Part shown: piece after piece, positions 8,302 through 16,777 of the stretch | How positions within the stretch are numbered: position 1 is the stretch's first letter | Layout of the letters: every line of letters starts with the position of its first letter | Assembly (NCBI GenBank): GCA_963703145.1 | Contig: OY969793.1 | Location: 1,984,001-2,048,000 of the forward strand | Source of the DNA: Bog-756 sp963703145 | GTDB lineage: Bacteria; Actinomycetota; Acidimicrobiia; Acidimicrobiales; RAAP-2 | Length of the DNA stretch: 64,000 nucleotides | Direction: 5' to 3' | The notes under the pieces: model-generated | Database searches by the model: none | What the model saw: the letters and a program-made list of their open reading frames with translations, nothing else | What the model was told of the DNA's origin: nothing | Program-made: the position numbers and the translations under genes

Positions 8302-9810
8302 TCAGATCTCGTCGTAGGCCACGAGCGGCTGCTTGAAGAAGTCGCCCTTGGTGAAGATCTTGGCGATGATGACCAGGGGGATCCCGAGGCCCATGGTGAT
8401 CAGCACCGGAGCCGATGCGCTCAAGCCCGACTGCTTGACCACCTCGTAGCCCACCCAGAGCAGGAACACTCCTCCGAGGAAGGGCAGGAGTACGCCGGTG
8501 AAGAAGAAGCTGGTCTTCTGGAACGCCACCTTGCGGAAGGACCAGGCGCAGGCCAGGCCCGTGACGCCGTAGTAGAAGGCGATGAGGACACCGATGTTGT
8601 CGATGAGGTTGCCGAACACGGTCGCCACCGACGACGACTCGGTGGTGAGGAGGATCCCGAACAGAGAGACGAACGCCAGGATCACGGTGCCGAGAGCCGG
8701 TGTGCGGAACTTGCCCTGGATCGAGCCGAACACCTTGGGGAACACGCCGTCCCGGGCCATCGACAGCGAGATCCGAGCCGAAGGCAACAAGGTGGTCTGG
8801 GTGGTGCCCACCGTGGAGGACAGCACGGCGATGATCATGATGTAGCCGACCCACTTCCCCCCCACCTGGTTGGCGAAGTAGAAGAGGATGTTGGACCCCT
8901 GGCCCGAGAGCTGCTTGGCCGGGAGCAGCATCTGGGCCGCGATGATGTTGAGCAAGAACACGAACAGCAGCAGGAACATCGAAATGATGCCGGCCTGGCC
9001 GGGTGTCTTGGAGGCGTTCTTGGACTCCTCGTTGAGATTGGCCGCCGTGTCCCAGCCCCAGAAGAAGAACACGCCGAGCACCACGCCGGCGGCGATCCCC
9101 GCAAAGCCGTGGATGGAGAAGGGATTCAGCCACGACGCGTGGAATCCGGTCGAGCCGGCCGGATGCTTGACGAGGACCTTGATGATTCCCCAGATGGAGA
9201 TGCCGATCACCGCCACGTACTCGATGATGACCATCACCCACTGGAAGTTGGTGGTCCAACGGATCCCGTAGACGCAGATGAAGGTGATGAGGGCCAGCCA
9301 CACGCCGCCGATGATGGCGGTCAGCCCAGTGCTCCCGGCCGTGCTGGCACTGATCCAGCCCACCGAGTGCATGAACGCCAGCGTGTTGGTTCCGGCCAGG
9401 ACCGGCGCCGAGACACAAAAGAGGATGCCCGCGGCGATCTGGACCCAACCGTTGAACCAACCGACCGTGGGATGGACCAGCTTCGAGAGCCAGCTGTAGG
9501 AAGCGCCGCAGGTTGGATCCTTGCGGTTCAGATAGAAATAGGCAATGGCGATGAACAGGACCGGGACGAAGCTCACGATGATCACTGCCGGGCCGGCATA
9601 GGCCACGCCCACTGCGGCAAACAGCAGGCTGATGGTGGCCGCCAGGCTGTAGGCAGGAGCCACCGAGGAGACTGCCACCGCCGTCGAGTCGAACAGGTTG
9701 AGCGTGTCGGCGCGGAGGGTGGCCTCGGCCTCGCTGGCCGGGACCGGTGCCCCGAACGGACCCGGGACTTCGGGCGGTATCCCGCCAGACTCGACGACGT
9801 CAGTGCTCAT
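8302..9810 (-). CDS. APC-superfamily amino acid/polyamine permease
   Basis: A 502-aa membrane protein with about 12 hydrophobic segments starting after a 30-residue cytosolic N-terminus, organised as in the amino acid-polyamine-organocation family. The GASYSWLSKLVHPTVGWFNG stretch after TM2 and the FFWGWDTAANLNEE region after TM6 are typical. It probably imports an amine or amino acid by proton symport. Sitting between the aldehyde dehydrogenase and ald genes suggests the substrate of this catabolic locus (putrescine, GABA or similar). A strong AAGGGGAG box lies 6 nt upstream of the ATG. Confidence 0.9.
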   Translation of the reverse strand: MSTDVVESGGIPPEVPGPFGAPVPASEAEATLRADTLNLFDSTAVAVSSVAPAYSLAATISLLFAAVGVAYAGPAVIIVSFVPVLFIAIAYFYLNRKDPTCGASYSWLSKLVHPTVGWFNGWVQIAAGILFCVSAPVLAGTNTLAFMHSVGWISASTAGSTGLTAIIGGVWLALITFICVYGIRWTTNFQWVMVIIEYVAVIGISIWGIIKVLVKHPAGSTGFHASWLNPFSIHGFAGIAAGVVLGVFFFWGWDTAANLNEESKNASKTPGQAGIISMFLLLFVFLLNIIAAQMLLPAKQLSGQGSNILFYFANQVGGKWVGYIMIIAVLSSTVGTTQTTLLPSARISLSMARDGVFPKVFGSIQGKFRTPALGTVILAFVSLFGILLTTESSSVATVFGNLIDNIGVLIAFYYGVTGLACAWSFRKVAFQKTSFFFTGVLLPFLGGVFLLWVGYEVVKQSGLSASAPVLITMGLGIPLVIIAKIFTKGDFFKQPLVAYDEI

Positions 9811-9877
9811 CTGAACTCCCCTTCAGTTGCAATTGTCGAATAGGTAGTTTGGTGACGGTGCCCTCGTTCGGTAACGC

Positions 9878-11335
9878 TCACTCGCCGATGTAACTCATGA
9901 CGTGCTTGATGCGGGTGTAGTCCTCGAAGCCGTACGACGACAGGTCCTTGCCGTAGCCCGAGTGCTTGAAGCCCCCATGGGGCATCTCGGCCACGATCGG
10001 TATGTGGGTGTTGATCCACACCGCGCCGAAGTCGAGTCCTTTGGCCATGCGCATGGCCCGGCCGTGGTCGCGTGTCCATACGCTCGAGGCCAGTCCGTAC
10101 TGCACCCCGTTGGCCCACTCGAGGGCCTGGCCCTCGTCGGTGAACCGCTGGACGGTGATGGCCGGGCCGAACAGCTCCTCTTGGATCACCTCGTCGGTCT
10201 GCTCCAGTCCGGCGATGACCGTCGGGGCGAAGCAGTATCCCTGGGTGCCGACCGGACTGCCGCCGGTGACCACCTCGGCATGGTCGGGCAGGCGCTCGAG
10301 GTAACCGGTCAGCCGGGCCAGCTGGGCCGCACTGTTGAGGGGCCCGTAGTCGGCGTCCTCCACGTCAAGGCCTCCCACCGTCTGGGCGCCGGCCTGTTCG
10401 GCCAGCGCCGCCACGAAGTCGTCGTAGACGCGCGGCCCGGCCAGGACCCGGGTGGCTGCGGTGCAGTCCTGGCCGGCGTTGAAGTAGCCGGCGATGGCGA
10501 TGCCCTCGGCCGCGGTGGCGATATCGGCGTCATCGAAGACCATCACCGGTGCCTTGCCCCCCAGTTCCAGGTGGACCCGCTTGAGGTCGGCGGAGGCGGC
10601 AGCGGCCACCTCCATGCCGGCACGGACGCTGCCGGTGATGGACACCATGGCCGGCGTGGGGTGCTCAACGAGCAGTCGGCCGGTGGCCCGGTCGCCGCAC
10701 ACCACGTTGATGACCCCGGGAGGAAGGTGCTCGGACATGATCTCGGCCATCAGGAGTGATGACGCCGGCGTGGTGTCGGACGGCTTGAGCACCATGGTGT
10801 TGCCGGCGGCGATGGCCGGCGCCCATTTCCACACGGCCATCATGAGGGGGTAGTTCCACGGTGTGACCGCAGCGCACACCCCGATGGGCTCGCGTCGGAT
10901 GAACGACGTGTGGTCCTTCAGGTACTCCCCGGCCGACTTGCCCTCGAGGTGGCGCGCCGCCCCGGCGAAGAACCGGATCTGGTCGACCAGTTGGGGCAGC
11001 TCCTCGGCCAGTGTCACCGCCACCGGCTTACCGGTGTTGGCCGATTCAACCTGGACCAGATCGTCGGCTCGGGACTCAAAGGCATCGGCGATGCGGAACA
11101 GCGCCAGGCTCCGCTCCGACGGCGTGGCATCGCGCCACCCGGGGAACGCGTCACTGGCTGCGGCGAAGGCCAGGTCGACGTCCTTGGCCCCCGAGACGGG
11201 CGCGTCGAGGTAGCCCTGGCCAGTGCTCGGGTCGATCAGCGTGGACGTTCCGCCGTCCACGGTCTCGACGTAGGCGCCGCCGACGAAGTTCGACAGACGG
11301 GCGTGCCCGGCATCTTGGCCTGTGTGGTTGCTCAC
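9878..11335 (-). CDS. aldehyde dehydrogenase, gamma-aminobutyraldehyde dehydrogenase-like
   Basis: A 485-aa NAD(P)-dependent aldehyde dehydrogenase. Catalytic Cys291 lies in NAGQDCTAATR and Glu257 in LELGGK, with TPWNYP near 158. The NAGQDCTAATR form and the overall length resemble gamma-aminobutyraldehyde dehydrogenases (PatD/PuuC type), which oxidise 4-aminobutanal to GABA after putrescine deamination. The start is GTG with a GGGGAGG box 5 nt upstream. It is first in a minus-strand operon with the permease (67-bp gap) and ald, and divergent from the Lrp regulator across a 282-bp control region. Other amino-aldehydes such as betaine aldehyde are possible substrates. Confidence 0.9.
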   Translation of the reverse strand: MSNHTGQDAGHARLSNFVGGAYVETVDGGTSTLIDPSTGQGYLDAPVSGAKDVDLAFAAASDAFPGWRDATPSERSLALFRIADAFESRADDLVQVESANTGKPVAVTLAEELPQLVDQIRFFAGAARHLEGKSAGEYLKDHTSFIRREPIGVCAAVTPWNYPLMMAVWKWAPAIAAGNTMVLKPSDTTPASSLLMAEIMSEHLPPGVINVVCGDRATGRLLVEHPTPAMVSITGSVRAGMEVAAAASADLKRVHLELGGKAPVMVFDDADIATAAEGIAIAGYFNAGQDCTAATRVLAGPRVYDDFVAALAEQAGAQTVGGLDVEDADYGPLNSAAQLARLTGYLERLPDHAEVVTGGSPVGTQGYCFAPTVIAGLEQTDEVIQEELFGPAITVQRFTDEGQALEWANGVQYGLASSVWTRDHGRAMRMAKGLDFGAVWINTHIPIVAEMPHGGFKHSGYGKDLSSYGFEDYTRIKHVMSYIGE

Positions 11336-11617
11336 TGGTCCTCCCCGAGGGTTACCGAAGTACCGGTTGCGGGGGCCGATGAAGCACCCGCACGACGACT
11401 ACCCAAACTGTTGGCTAGGTCATAGTGGCTGAAGATCGGCCGACAGACAAGTTTTTTCTGGATTGATTTCCCGTACAACCACTATTTCGATCGAAAATCT
11501 CCCCAGTTTCCGCTCGAAATGATATAACGGAGAGGCCATGGACTCACGGAGCGACATGACGGCGGACCGGCCCCGCCGGGAGCACCCGGTGGCTTCCCCC
11601 ATCGATCGACGGGGGCG
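11336..11617. promoter_or_regulatory. divergent control region of the amine-catabolism locus
   Basis: This spacer is clearly more AT-rich than its surroundings. It separates the aldehyde dehydrogenase operon (minus) from the Lrp operon (plus). It holds a perfect 12-bp palindrome, TTTCGATCGAAA, at 11485-11496, and a second TTTC-N5-GAAA inverted repeat at 11507-11519. The two centres are about 22 bp (two helical turns) apart. A TATAAC hexamer at 11523-11528 could be a plus-strand -10 box, though no good -35 is visible. AT-rich, helically phased sites beside an lrp-type gene are typical of autoregulated Lrp/AsnC operators. Assignment to this regulator is an inference. Confidence 0.6.
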
Positions 11618-12103
11618 GTGACGGTGGCTGCCGCTACGCCCAACCACGCCTCGAACGGGCTCCTCGACGACGTCAACAAGGCCATCGTGGAGGAACTCCA
11701 ACAAGACGGCCGGCGGACCTACGGGTCCATCGCCGAGGCCGTGGGGCTGTCCGAGGCGGCGGTGCGCCAACGGGTCCAAAAGATGCGGGACGCCGGCATC
11801 ATGCAGATCGTGGCCGTCACCGATCCGCTGCAGATCGGGTTCCGAAGCCAGGCCATGGTGGGGATCCGAGCCGACGGCGACACCCGGGTGGTGGCCGAGC
11901 GCCTCGCCGCCGTGGAGGACATCGACTACGTGGTGATGTGCACCGGCTCGTTCGACATCCTGGTCGAGCTGGTGACCGAGGACGAGGACAGCCTCCTCGA
12001 ACTCCTGAACGGCGTCATCCGCCGGATCCCCGGCGTGCGCGACACCGAGACCTTCATGTACCTGAAGCTGACCAAACAGACCTATAGCTGGGGGACCAGA
12101 TGA
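11618..12103 (+). CDS. Lrp/AsnC-family transcriptional regulator
   Basis: A 161-aa protein with an N-terminal AsnC-type helix-turn-helix at about 17-65 (LLDDVNKAIVEELQQDGR, then YGSIAEAVGLSEAAVRQRV). It is followed by the RAM/effector domain with the G-rich turn VVMCTGSFDILVEL and the C-terminal VRDTETFMYL strand. Members form octamers and sense amino acids. The start is a GTG, and a second GTG lies two codons later. Its stop overlaps the aminotransferase ATG by 4 nt (ATGA), so the two are translationally coupled. It most likely controls both arms of the divergent catabolic locus. Confidence 0.92.
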   Translation: MTVAAATPNHASNGLLDDVNKAIVEELQQDGRRTYGSIAEAVGLSEAAVRQRVQKMRDAGIMQIVAVTDPLQIGFRSQAMVGIRADGDTRVVAERLAAVEDIDYVVMCTGSFDILVELVTEDEDSLLELLNGVIRRIPGVRDTETFMYLKLTKQTYSWGTR

Positions 12104-13464
12104 CCGACTTCACCAACGAGCAACTGCAGGAGAGCGCCCACCGGCACCTCTGGATGCACTTCACCCGGATGTCGGACACCGGCACCATCCCCACCATCGT
12201 CAGGGGCGAGGGTGTCTACGTCTACGACCAGTACGGCAAGCGCTACCTCGACGGGCTGTCGGGGCTGTTCACCAGCCAGGCCGGCCACGGTCGGATCGAG
12301 CTGGCCGAGGCCGCCGCCCGCCAGGCCGGCACCCTGGCCTACTTCCCGATCTGGAGCTACGCCCATCCAATGGCGGTGGAGCTGGCCGACCGACTCGCCC
12401 AGCTGACCCCGGGGGACTGCAACCGCATCTTCTTCACCACCGGCGGTTCCGAGGCAGTCGAGTCGGCCTGGAAACTGGCCCGCCAGTACTTCCGGGTCAC
12501 CGGTGAGCCCAACCGCACCAAGGTGATCAGCCGGAACATCGCCTACCACGGGGCCACCATGGGTGCCCTGTCCATCACCGGCCTGTCCGACATCAAGACA
12601 CCGTTCGAACCGTTGGTTCCCGGAGCGGTCAAGGTCCCCAACACCAACTTCTACCGGGCGCCGTATTTCGCCGACGACATCGACGCCTTCGGGCAATGGG
12701 CGGCGGACGCCATCGAACAGGCCATCCTCATCGAAGGCCCCGACACGGTGGCCGCCGTGTTCCTCGAGCCGGTCCAGAACGCCGGGGGCTGCTTCCCCCC
12801 GCCGCCCGGGTACTTCCAGCGGGTGCGCGAGATCTGCGACCAGTACGGGGTCCTGCTGGTGTCGGACGAGGTCATCTGCGCCTTCGGTCGCCTCGGCCAC
12901 TGGTTCGGTGCCGAGCGCTACGGCTACCAGCCCGACATCATCACCATGGCCAAGGGCCTCACCAGCGGGTACTCCCCGCTCGGGGCCATGGCGGTCAGCG
13001 ACCGCCTGGTCGAGCCGTTCCTGGCCGGCGAGAGCTTCCTCCACGGCGTGACCTTCGCCGGACACCCGGTGAGCGCGGCGGTGGCGCTGGCCAACATCGA
13101 CCTCTTCGAAAAGGAGCACCTCTTGGAGAACGTGCGGGAGCACGAGGCCGCCTTCAAGGCCTCGCTCGACACGTTGAGCGACCTGCCCATCGTCGGCGAC
13201 GTCCGTGGCGCGGGCTACTTCTACGGGATCGAACTGGTCAAGAACAAGGAGACCCGGGAGACCTTCGACGACGACGAGGCTGAGCGGCTGCTCCGCGGGT
13301 TCCTGTCCGGAGCGCTCTACGAGGCCGGCCTGATCTGCCGGGCTGACGACCGGGGGGACCCCGTCGTGCAGCTGGCTCCGCCGCTCAGTTGCGGCCCGGA
13401 GGAGTTCGAGGTGATGACCAGCATCCTCCGCACCGTGCTGACCGAGGCGTGGAAGCGCCTCTGA
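12100..13464 (+). CDS. class-III aminotransferase (putrescine/omega-amine:pyruvate type)
   Basis: A 454-aa PLP enzyme of fold type I, subgroup III. PLP-binding Asp256 (VSDEVICAFGR) and Schiff-base Lys285 (TMAKGLTSGYSPLGA) are clear, as are the TGGSEAVESAWK and YHGATMGALS phosphate-loop motifs. Length and sequence style match SpuC-like putrescine:pyruvate and omega-amino-acid:pyruvate aminotransferases. The likely product, 4-aminobutanal, would be the substrate of the divergently encoded aldehyde dehydrogenase, and the alanine formed could be recycled by ald. The 4-nt overlap with the regulator and 16-nt overlap with the next gene indicate one transcript. Confidence 0.9.
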   Translation: MTDFTNEQLQESAHRHLWMHFTRMSDTGTIPTIVRGEGVYVYDQYGKRYLDGLSGLFTSQAGHGRIELAEAAARQAGTLAYFPIWSYAHPMAVELADRLAQLTPGDCNRIFFTTGGSEAVESAWKLARQYFRVTGEPNRTKVISRNIAYHGATMGALSITGLSDIKTPFEPLVPGAVKVPNTNFYRAPYFADDIDAFGQWAADAIEQAILIEGPDTVAAVFLEPVQNAGGCFPPPPGYFQRVREICDQYGVLLVSDEVICAFGRLGHWFGAERYGYQPDIITMAKGLTSGYSPLGAMAVSDRLVEPFLAGESFLHGVTFAGHPVSAAVALANIDLFEKEHLLENVREHEAAFKASLDTLSDLPIVGDVRGAGYFYGIELVKNKETRETFDDDEAERLLRGFLSGALYEAGLICRADDRGDPVVQLAPPLSCGPEEFEVMTSILRTVLTEAWKRL

Positions 13465-14852
13465 GCGGGTCGTCGGGCGAGCGCTACCGCCGGCTCTCGC
13501 TGTGGTGGGACGGGCTCCCGGGCCCCATCACGGTTCGCCGACCCTTGCCCGGCGGGCTCGATGTCGACGTAGCCGTCGTGGGGGGTGGCCTCACCGGGCT
13601 GTGGACGGCCTACTACCTGGCGGAGTCCGATCCCAGCCTGCGGATCGCCGTGCTCGAGCGGGACGTGGTGGGCTTCGGGGCCTCCGGTCGCAACGGGGGC
13701 TGGTGCTCGGCCCTGTTCGCGGTGTCCGGTGAGCGCCTCGACAAGGTCGCCGGTCCCGGTTCGGGCGAGGCCATGCGGCGGGCCATGGTGGCAACGGTGG
13801 GCGAGGTGGGCAGGGTGGTCGACGCCGAGTCCATCGACTGTGGGTTCGCGCCGGGCGGGACGGTCGTGCTGGCCCGCACCGGGGTGCAACTCCAGCGGGC
13901 GCGGGACGAAGTGGCCTCGGCCCGGAAGTCGGGCATCCCCGAGGATGACCTGCGTCTGCTGTCCGCGGCCGAAGCCTCGGCGATGGTCGGTGCCACTGAT
14001 GTCCTCGGGGGGACCTACACCCCGCACTGCGCCGCCCTCGATCCGGCCCGGTTGGTCCGCGGCCTGGCCGACGTGGTGGAGGCTCGGGGCGTCGCCATCT
14101 ATGAGCAGACCGAGGCCCGCCTCATCCGGTCCGGCACGGTCGAGACCTCTCGGGGGACGGTGCGGGCGGCCACCGTGGTGCGGGCCACCGAGGGATACAC
14201 GCGCACCCTCGAAGGCGAGGAGCGCACCCTGGTGCCCGTGTACTCGCTGATGATCGGCACCGAGCCGCTCCCCGACGCGTTCTGGAACGAGGCCGGACTG
14301 TCCCGCCGGGAGACCTTCGCCGACCACCGCCACTTGATCATCTACGGGCAGCGCACCGCTGACGACCGGATGGCCTTCGGCGGCCGGGGCGCTCCGTATC
14401 ACTTCGGCTCCGCCATCCGGCCTGAGTTCGACGGTGACGCCGGTGTGCACCAGGCCCTGCAACAGACCCTGGTCGGACTGTTCCCAGCACTGGCGGATGC
14501 AGCCGTCACCCACCGCTGGGGCGGACCGCTCGGCATCGCCCGGGACTGGTTCAGCTCGGTAGGACTCGACCGCCAGACCGGTCTCGCCTGGGCCGGTGGC
14601 TATGTGGGCGACGGGGTGTCCACCACCAACCTGGCCGGCCGCACCCTGGCGGACCTGATCCTCGGGCACGACACCGACCTGACCGCACTGCCGTGGGTGG
14701 GACACCGCTCGCCCCGCTGGGAGCCCGAGCCGTTCCGATATCTGGGCATCAATGCCGGGCTGCGCCTGGCGGCGAGGGCAGACCACGCCGAGGACAAGGC
14801 CGGGCGCGCCACCTGGCACGCCAAGGCCCTGGATCGGGTCGTCGGGGGCTGA
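13449..14852 (+). CDS. FAD-dependent amine/amino-acid oxidoreductase (DAO family)
   Basis: A 467-aa flavoprotein with an N-terminal dinucleotide motif VAVVGGGLTGLWTAYYL around residue 40 and the DAO-family segment GFGASGRNGGWCSALF. The C-terminal FAD contact AGGYVGDGVSTTNLAGR is also present. This arrangement is like the gamma-glutamylputrescine oxidase PuuB and related amine oxidases. The GTG at 13449 overlaps the aminotransferase by 16 nt. It is the only in-frame start that keeps the SLWWDG lead-in seen in this family. With the aminotransferase it offers a second, oxidative route for removing an amino group. The substrate is inferred from context only. Confidence 0.87.
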   Translation: MEAPLSGSSGERYRRLSLWWDGLPGPITVRRPLPGGLDVDVAVVGGGLTGLWTAYYLAESDPSLRIAVLERDVVGFGASGRNGGWCSALFAVSGERLDKVAGPGSGEAMRRAMVATVGEVGRVVDAESIDCGFAPGGTVVLARTGVQLQRARDEVASARKSGIPEDDLRLLSAAEASAMVGATDVLGGTYTPHCAALDPARLVRGLADVVEARGVAIYEQTEARLIRSGTVETSRGTVRAATVVRATEGYTRTLEGEERTLVPVYSLMIGTEPLPDAFWNEAGLSRRETFADHRHLIIYGQRTADDRMAFGGRGAPYHFGSAIRPEFDGDAGVHQALQQTLVGLFPALADAAVTHRWGGPLGIARDWFSSVGLDRQTGLAWAGGYVGDGVSTTNLAGRTLADLILGHDTDLTALPWVGHRSPRWEPEPFRYLGINAGLRLAARADHAEDKAGRATWHAKALDRVVGG

Positions 14853-14910
14853 AGCCTCCCGGGGGGCTGGGCCCCACCACCGCAGTAGGTGAGGCTGTGC
14901 CAGGTGAGGC

Positions 14911-16425
14911 TCAGCCGGCTCCGAAGAACGGAGCACCGAAGCCGAAGACCCCGCCGTCCTCAGACACCAGCCAGTAGCCGTCGGTGGCCTGGTCCAGGGT
15001 CATTCCCGAGACCGGGGCGTTGAGCGCCATCGATCCCGTCGATCCCTGGAACACGGCCGAGCCGAAGGAGAAGATCCCTCCGTCACTGGCCACCAGCCAG
15101 TAGCCGTCGCCGGTGTTGTCGGTCGACATCCCGACGACGGGGCTGGTCAGGTTCAGGGCCCCGGTCGAACCGTAGAACTGGGCGTCACCGTAGGAGAAGA
15201 CCCCACCGTCGGCACCCACGAGCCAGTACCCCTGGGCGTCGGTCGAGGGCGCCATACCGACGATCGGGGCATTGATGGTCTTGCCCCCCGTCGACCCGAA
15301 GTACTGGGCGTCCCCATAGGAGAACACGCCGCCGTCGGCACCCACCAACCAGTAGCCATTTCCGTCGGCGGTGGGGGCCAGGTCAACGATGGGTGCGTTG
15401 ATCCGCTTGCCCCCGGTGGATCCGAAGAAGCGGGCGTCCCCATAGGCGAACACCCCGCCGTCGCTGGCCACCAGCCAGTAACCCTGGCCGTCCGACGTCG
15501 AGATGATCCGGACGATGGGTGCGTCGAGCGAGACCGAGGCCGCGGATCCGTAGCTCACCACGGTGCCGTGGGTGGCGATCTGACCCTCGGCATTGACCTG
15601 CCAGTACCCCGTACCGTCGGGATTGGACGCCATGGCGACCACCGGTCCGTTCAGTGCCCCGACCGAGGGGTAGCCGGCCACCGGGGTGGCGGACACTTCG
15701 CTAGACGGGGTGGAGGTCCCCGTGGCGGTGATGGCCCGTACGACGAAGTAGTACGTCGTACCGTTGAAGAGGTTGGTGACGGTGAACGACTTGTTCGTCA
15801 CCGGGTCGGCGCCATTGGCCGGAAGCGGGTATTCGGCGCCGGGACTGGTGCCCGCATAGACGTCGTATCCGGTCACCGTCGACGTGCTGGCATTGGCGGG
15901 CGCCTTCCACGTCACCTTGACCGAGCCGGAGCCGGCGGTAGCACTGACCCCTGTCGGGGCCCCTGAGATTTGCACCGTCGGGATGGCCGGTGTCGCCCGG
16001 GCCACGACGGCCGGGATGAATGGAGAGGTGTGGGTGACCGCCGGCGTGGACGCAGCGGCGCGTGCGGTCGGTGTGGCCTTGGCCGCCTGCCGGGCGGCCT
16101 GGCGGGCGGTCCTGGCCGCAGCGTTGGATGTCGCCGTCGAGGCGGCTCCCGACCCTGCCGGAAGTGCCACCGTCGCCGGGGTGGTGACCTCGGCAGCCGG
16201 GAGCTGGGTGGTCGGCGTGGTGGCAAGCGGCGTGGTGGCGAGCGGCGCGGTGGCGACGACGTTGCGGGTCGTGCTGCGCTCATTGACGACCACCACGCTG
16301 AGGGCCACGACCGCGATCACCGCAGCGGTTGCAGCCAGCATCGCCCGGGAGCGCTTGTCGGGCGCGGGGCCATCGCCCACGAGCCACGACCACCACTGCT
16401 CTAGTCCCCGCGTCCAGTTCTTCAC
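14911..16425 (-). CDS. membrane-anchored fibronectin-III/six-repeat surface protein
   Basis: A 504-aa protein. A hydrophobic segment (AMLAATAAVIAVVALSVVVV) at about 28-48 anchors or exports it. An Ala/Thr-rich linker and low-complexity region (about 50-150) follows. Next comes a fibronectin type III domain (about 155-250; GVSATAGSGSVKVTWKAPA near its start). Six tandem repeats of about 46 residues end the protein, each with a core like GYWLVASDGGVFAYGDA followed by FFGSTGG. The first repeat is degenerate (GYWQVNAEGQIATHG) and the last ends the protein. Such repeats are frequent in secreted Acidimicrobiia proteins and probably form a beta-propeller-like unit. The function is unknown; cell-surface adhesion or glycan binding is plausible. 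It is convergent with the FAD oxidase gene. Confidence 0.85.
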   Translation of the reverse strand: MKNWTRGLEQWWSWLVGDGPAPDKRSRAMLAATAAVIAVVALSVVVVNERSTTRNVVATAPLATTPLATTPTTQLPAAEVTTPATVALPAGSGAASTATSNAAARTARQAARQAAKATPTARAAASTPAVTHTSPFIPAVVARATPAIPTVQISGAPTGVSATAGSGSVKVTWKAPANASTSTVTGYDVYAGTSPGAEYPLPANGADPVTNKSFTVTNLFNGTTYYFVVRAITATGTSTPSSEVSATPVAGYPSVGALNGPVVAMASNPDGTGYWQVNAEGQIATHGTVVSYGSAASVSLDAPIVRIISTSDGQGYWLVASDGGVFAYGDARFFGSTGGKRINAPIVDLAPTADGNGYWLVGADGGVFSYGDAQYFGSTGGKTINAPIVGMAPSTDAQGYWLVGADGGVFSYGDAQFYGSTGALNLTSPVVGMSTDNTGDGYWLVASDGGIFSFGSAVFQGSTGSMALNAPVSGMTLDQATDGYWLVSEDGGVFGFGAPFFGAG

Positions 16426-16777
16426 CGACCGACCCTTCGTCCCGACAAACTCGTGTGGCCCGGCCGCAGCCTTTGGTCAACTCGACCAGCAGAGGCCCCC
16501 GCCGTATCCCCCAATACCCCCGAAGCAAAAACGCCAAAAGGGCTGCGAACCTTTTTCCGAGTATAGCCAGCAGGCTCTACAACAGAAAGGGATCGATCGA
16601 ATTCGTGTCGATGCCAGTACGGTGCGTGACCCCCAGGCCCTTTCGAACGTGCGGGGCCGGGTCGTATACTTGCCCGTGCACGAAGCGCTCGGGTCGGATA
16701 CTTGCTCGACCAGGTAGTGAGTCGGTGGGGCAGGCACGTTGCAGAGGGCAGTTCTGGGCAGGGAACGAGGCAGGGGC
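16426..16777. promoter_or_regulatory. 352-bp divergent spacer with two direct repeats and -10-like boxes
   Basis: The spacer separates the surface-protein gene (minus) from the P63C gene (plus) and has no gene I can support. For the minus gene, AGTATA at 16560-16565 reads TATACT on that strand. It is followed by a short AAAAGG/CCTTTT hairpin (16536-16555) and a leader of roughly 130 nt. Towards the plus gene, a 19-bp sequence occurs twice, at 16658-16676 and 16690-16708, 17 of 19 identical and 32 bp apart. The copies contain TATACT and GATACT respectively. They could be tandem -10 regions or paired operator sites. A TTCGAA at 16642-16647 is a poor -35 at 17-bp spacing from the first. Confidence 0.5.

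Noticed and set aside
8275..9843. Long open frame (522 codons) on the plus strand opposite the permease
   Set aside because: A shadow of the permease in GC-rich DNA. It is His/Gly/Arg-rich and has no domain, while the minus frame is a clear APC permease.
16536..16555. AAAAGG/CCTTTT hairpin followed by a T-stretch, looking like a terminator in the surface-protein leader
   Set aside because: It has only six mostly A-T pairs and lies at the presumed 5' end of the transcript. A regulated leader cannot be excluded but is not supported.
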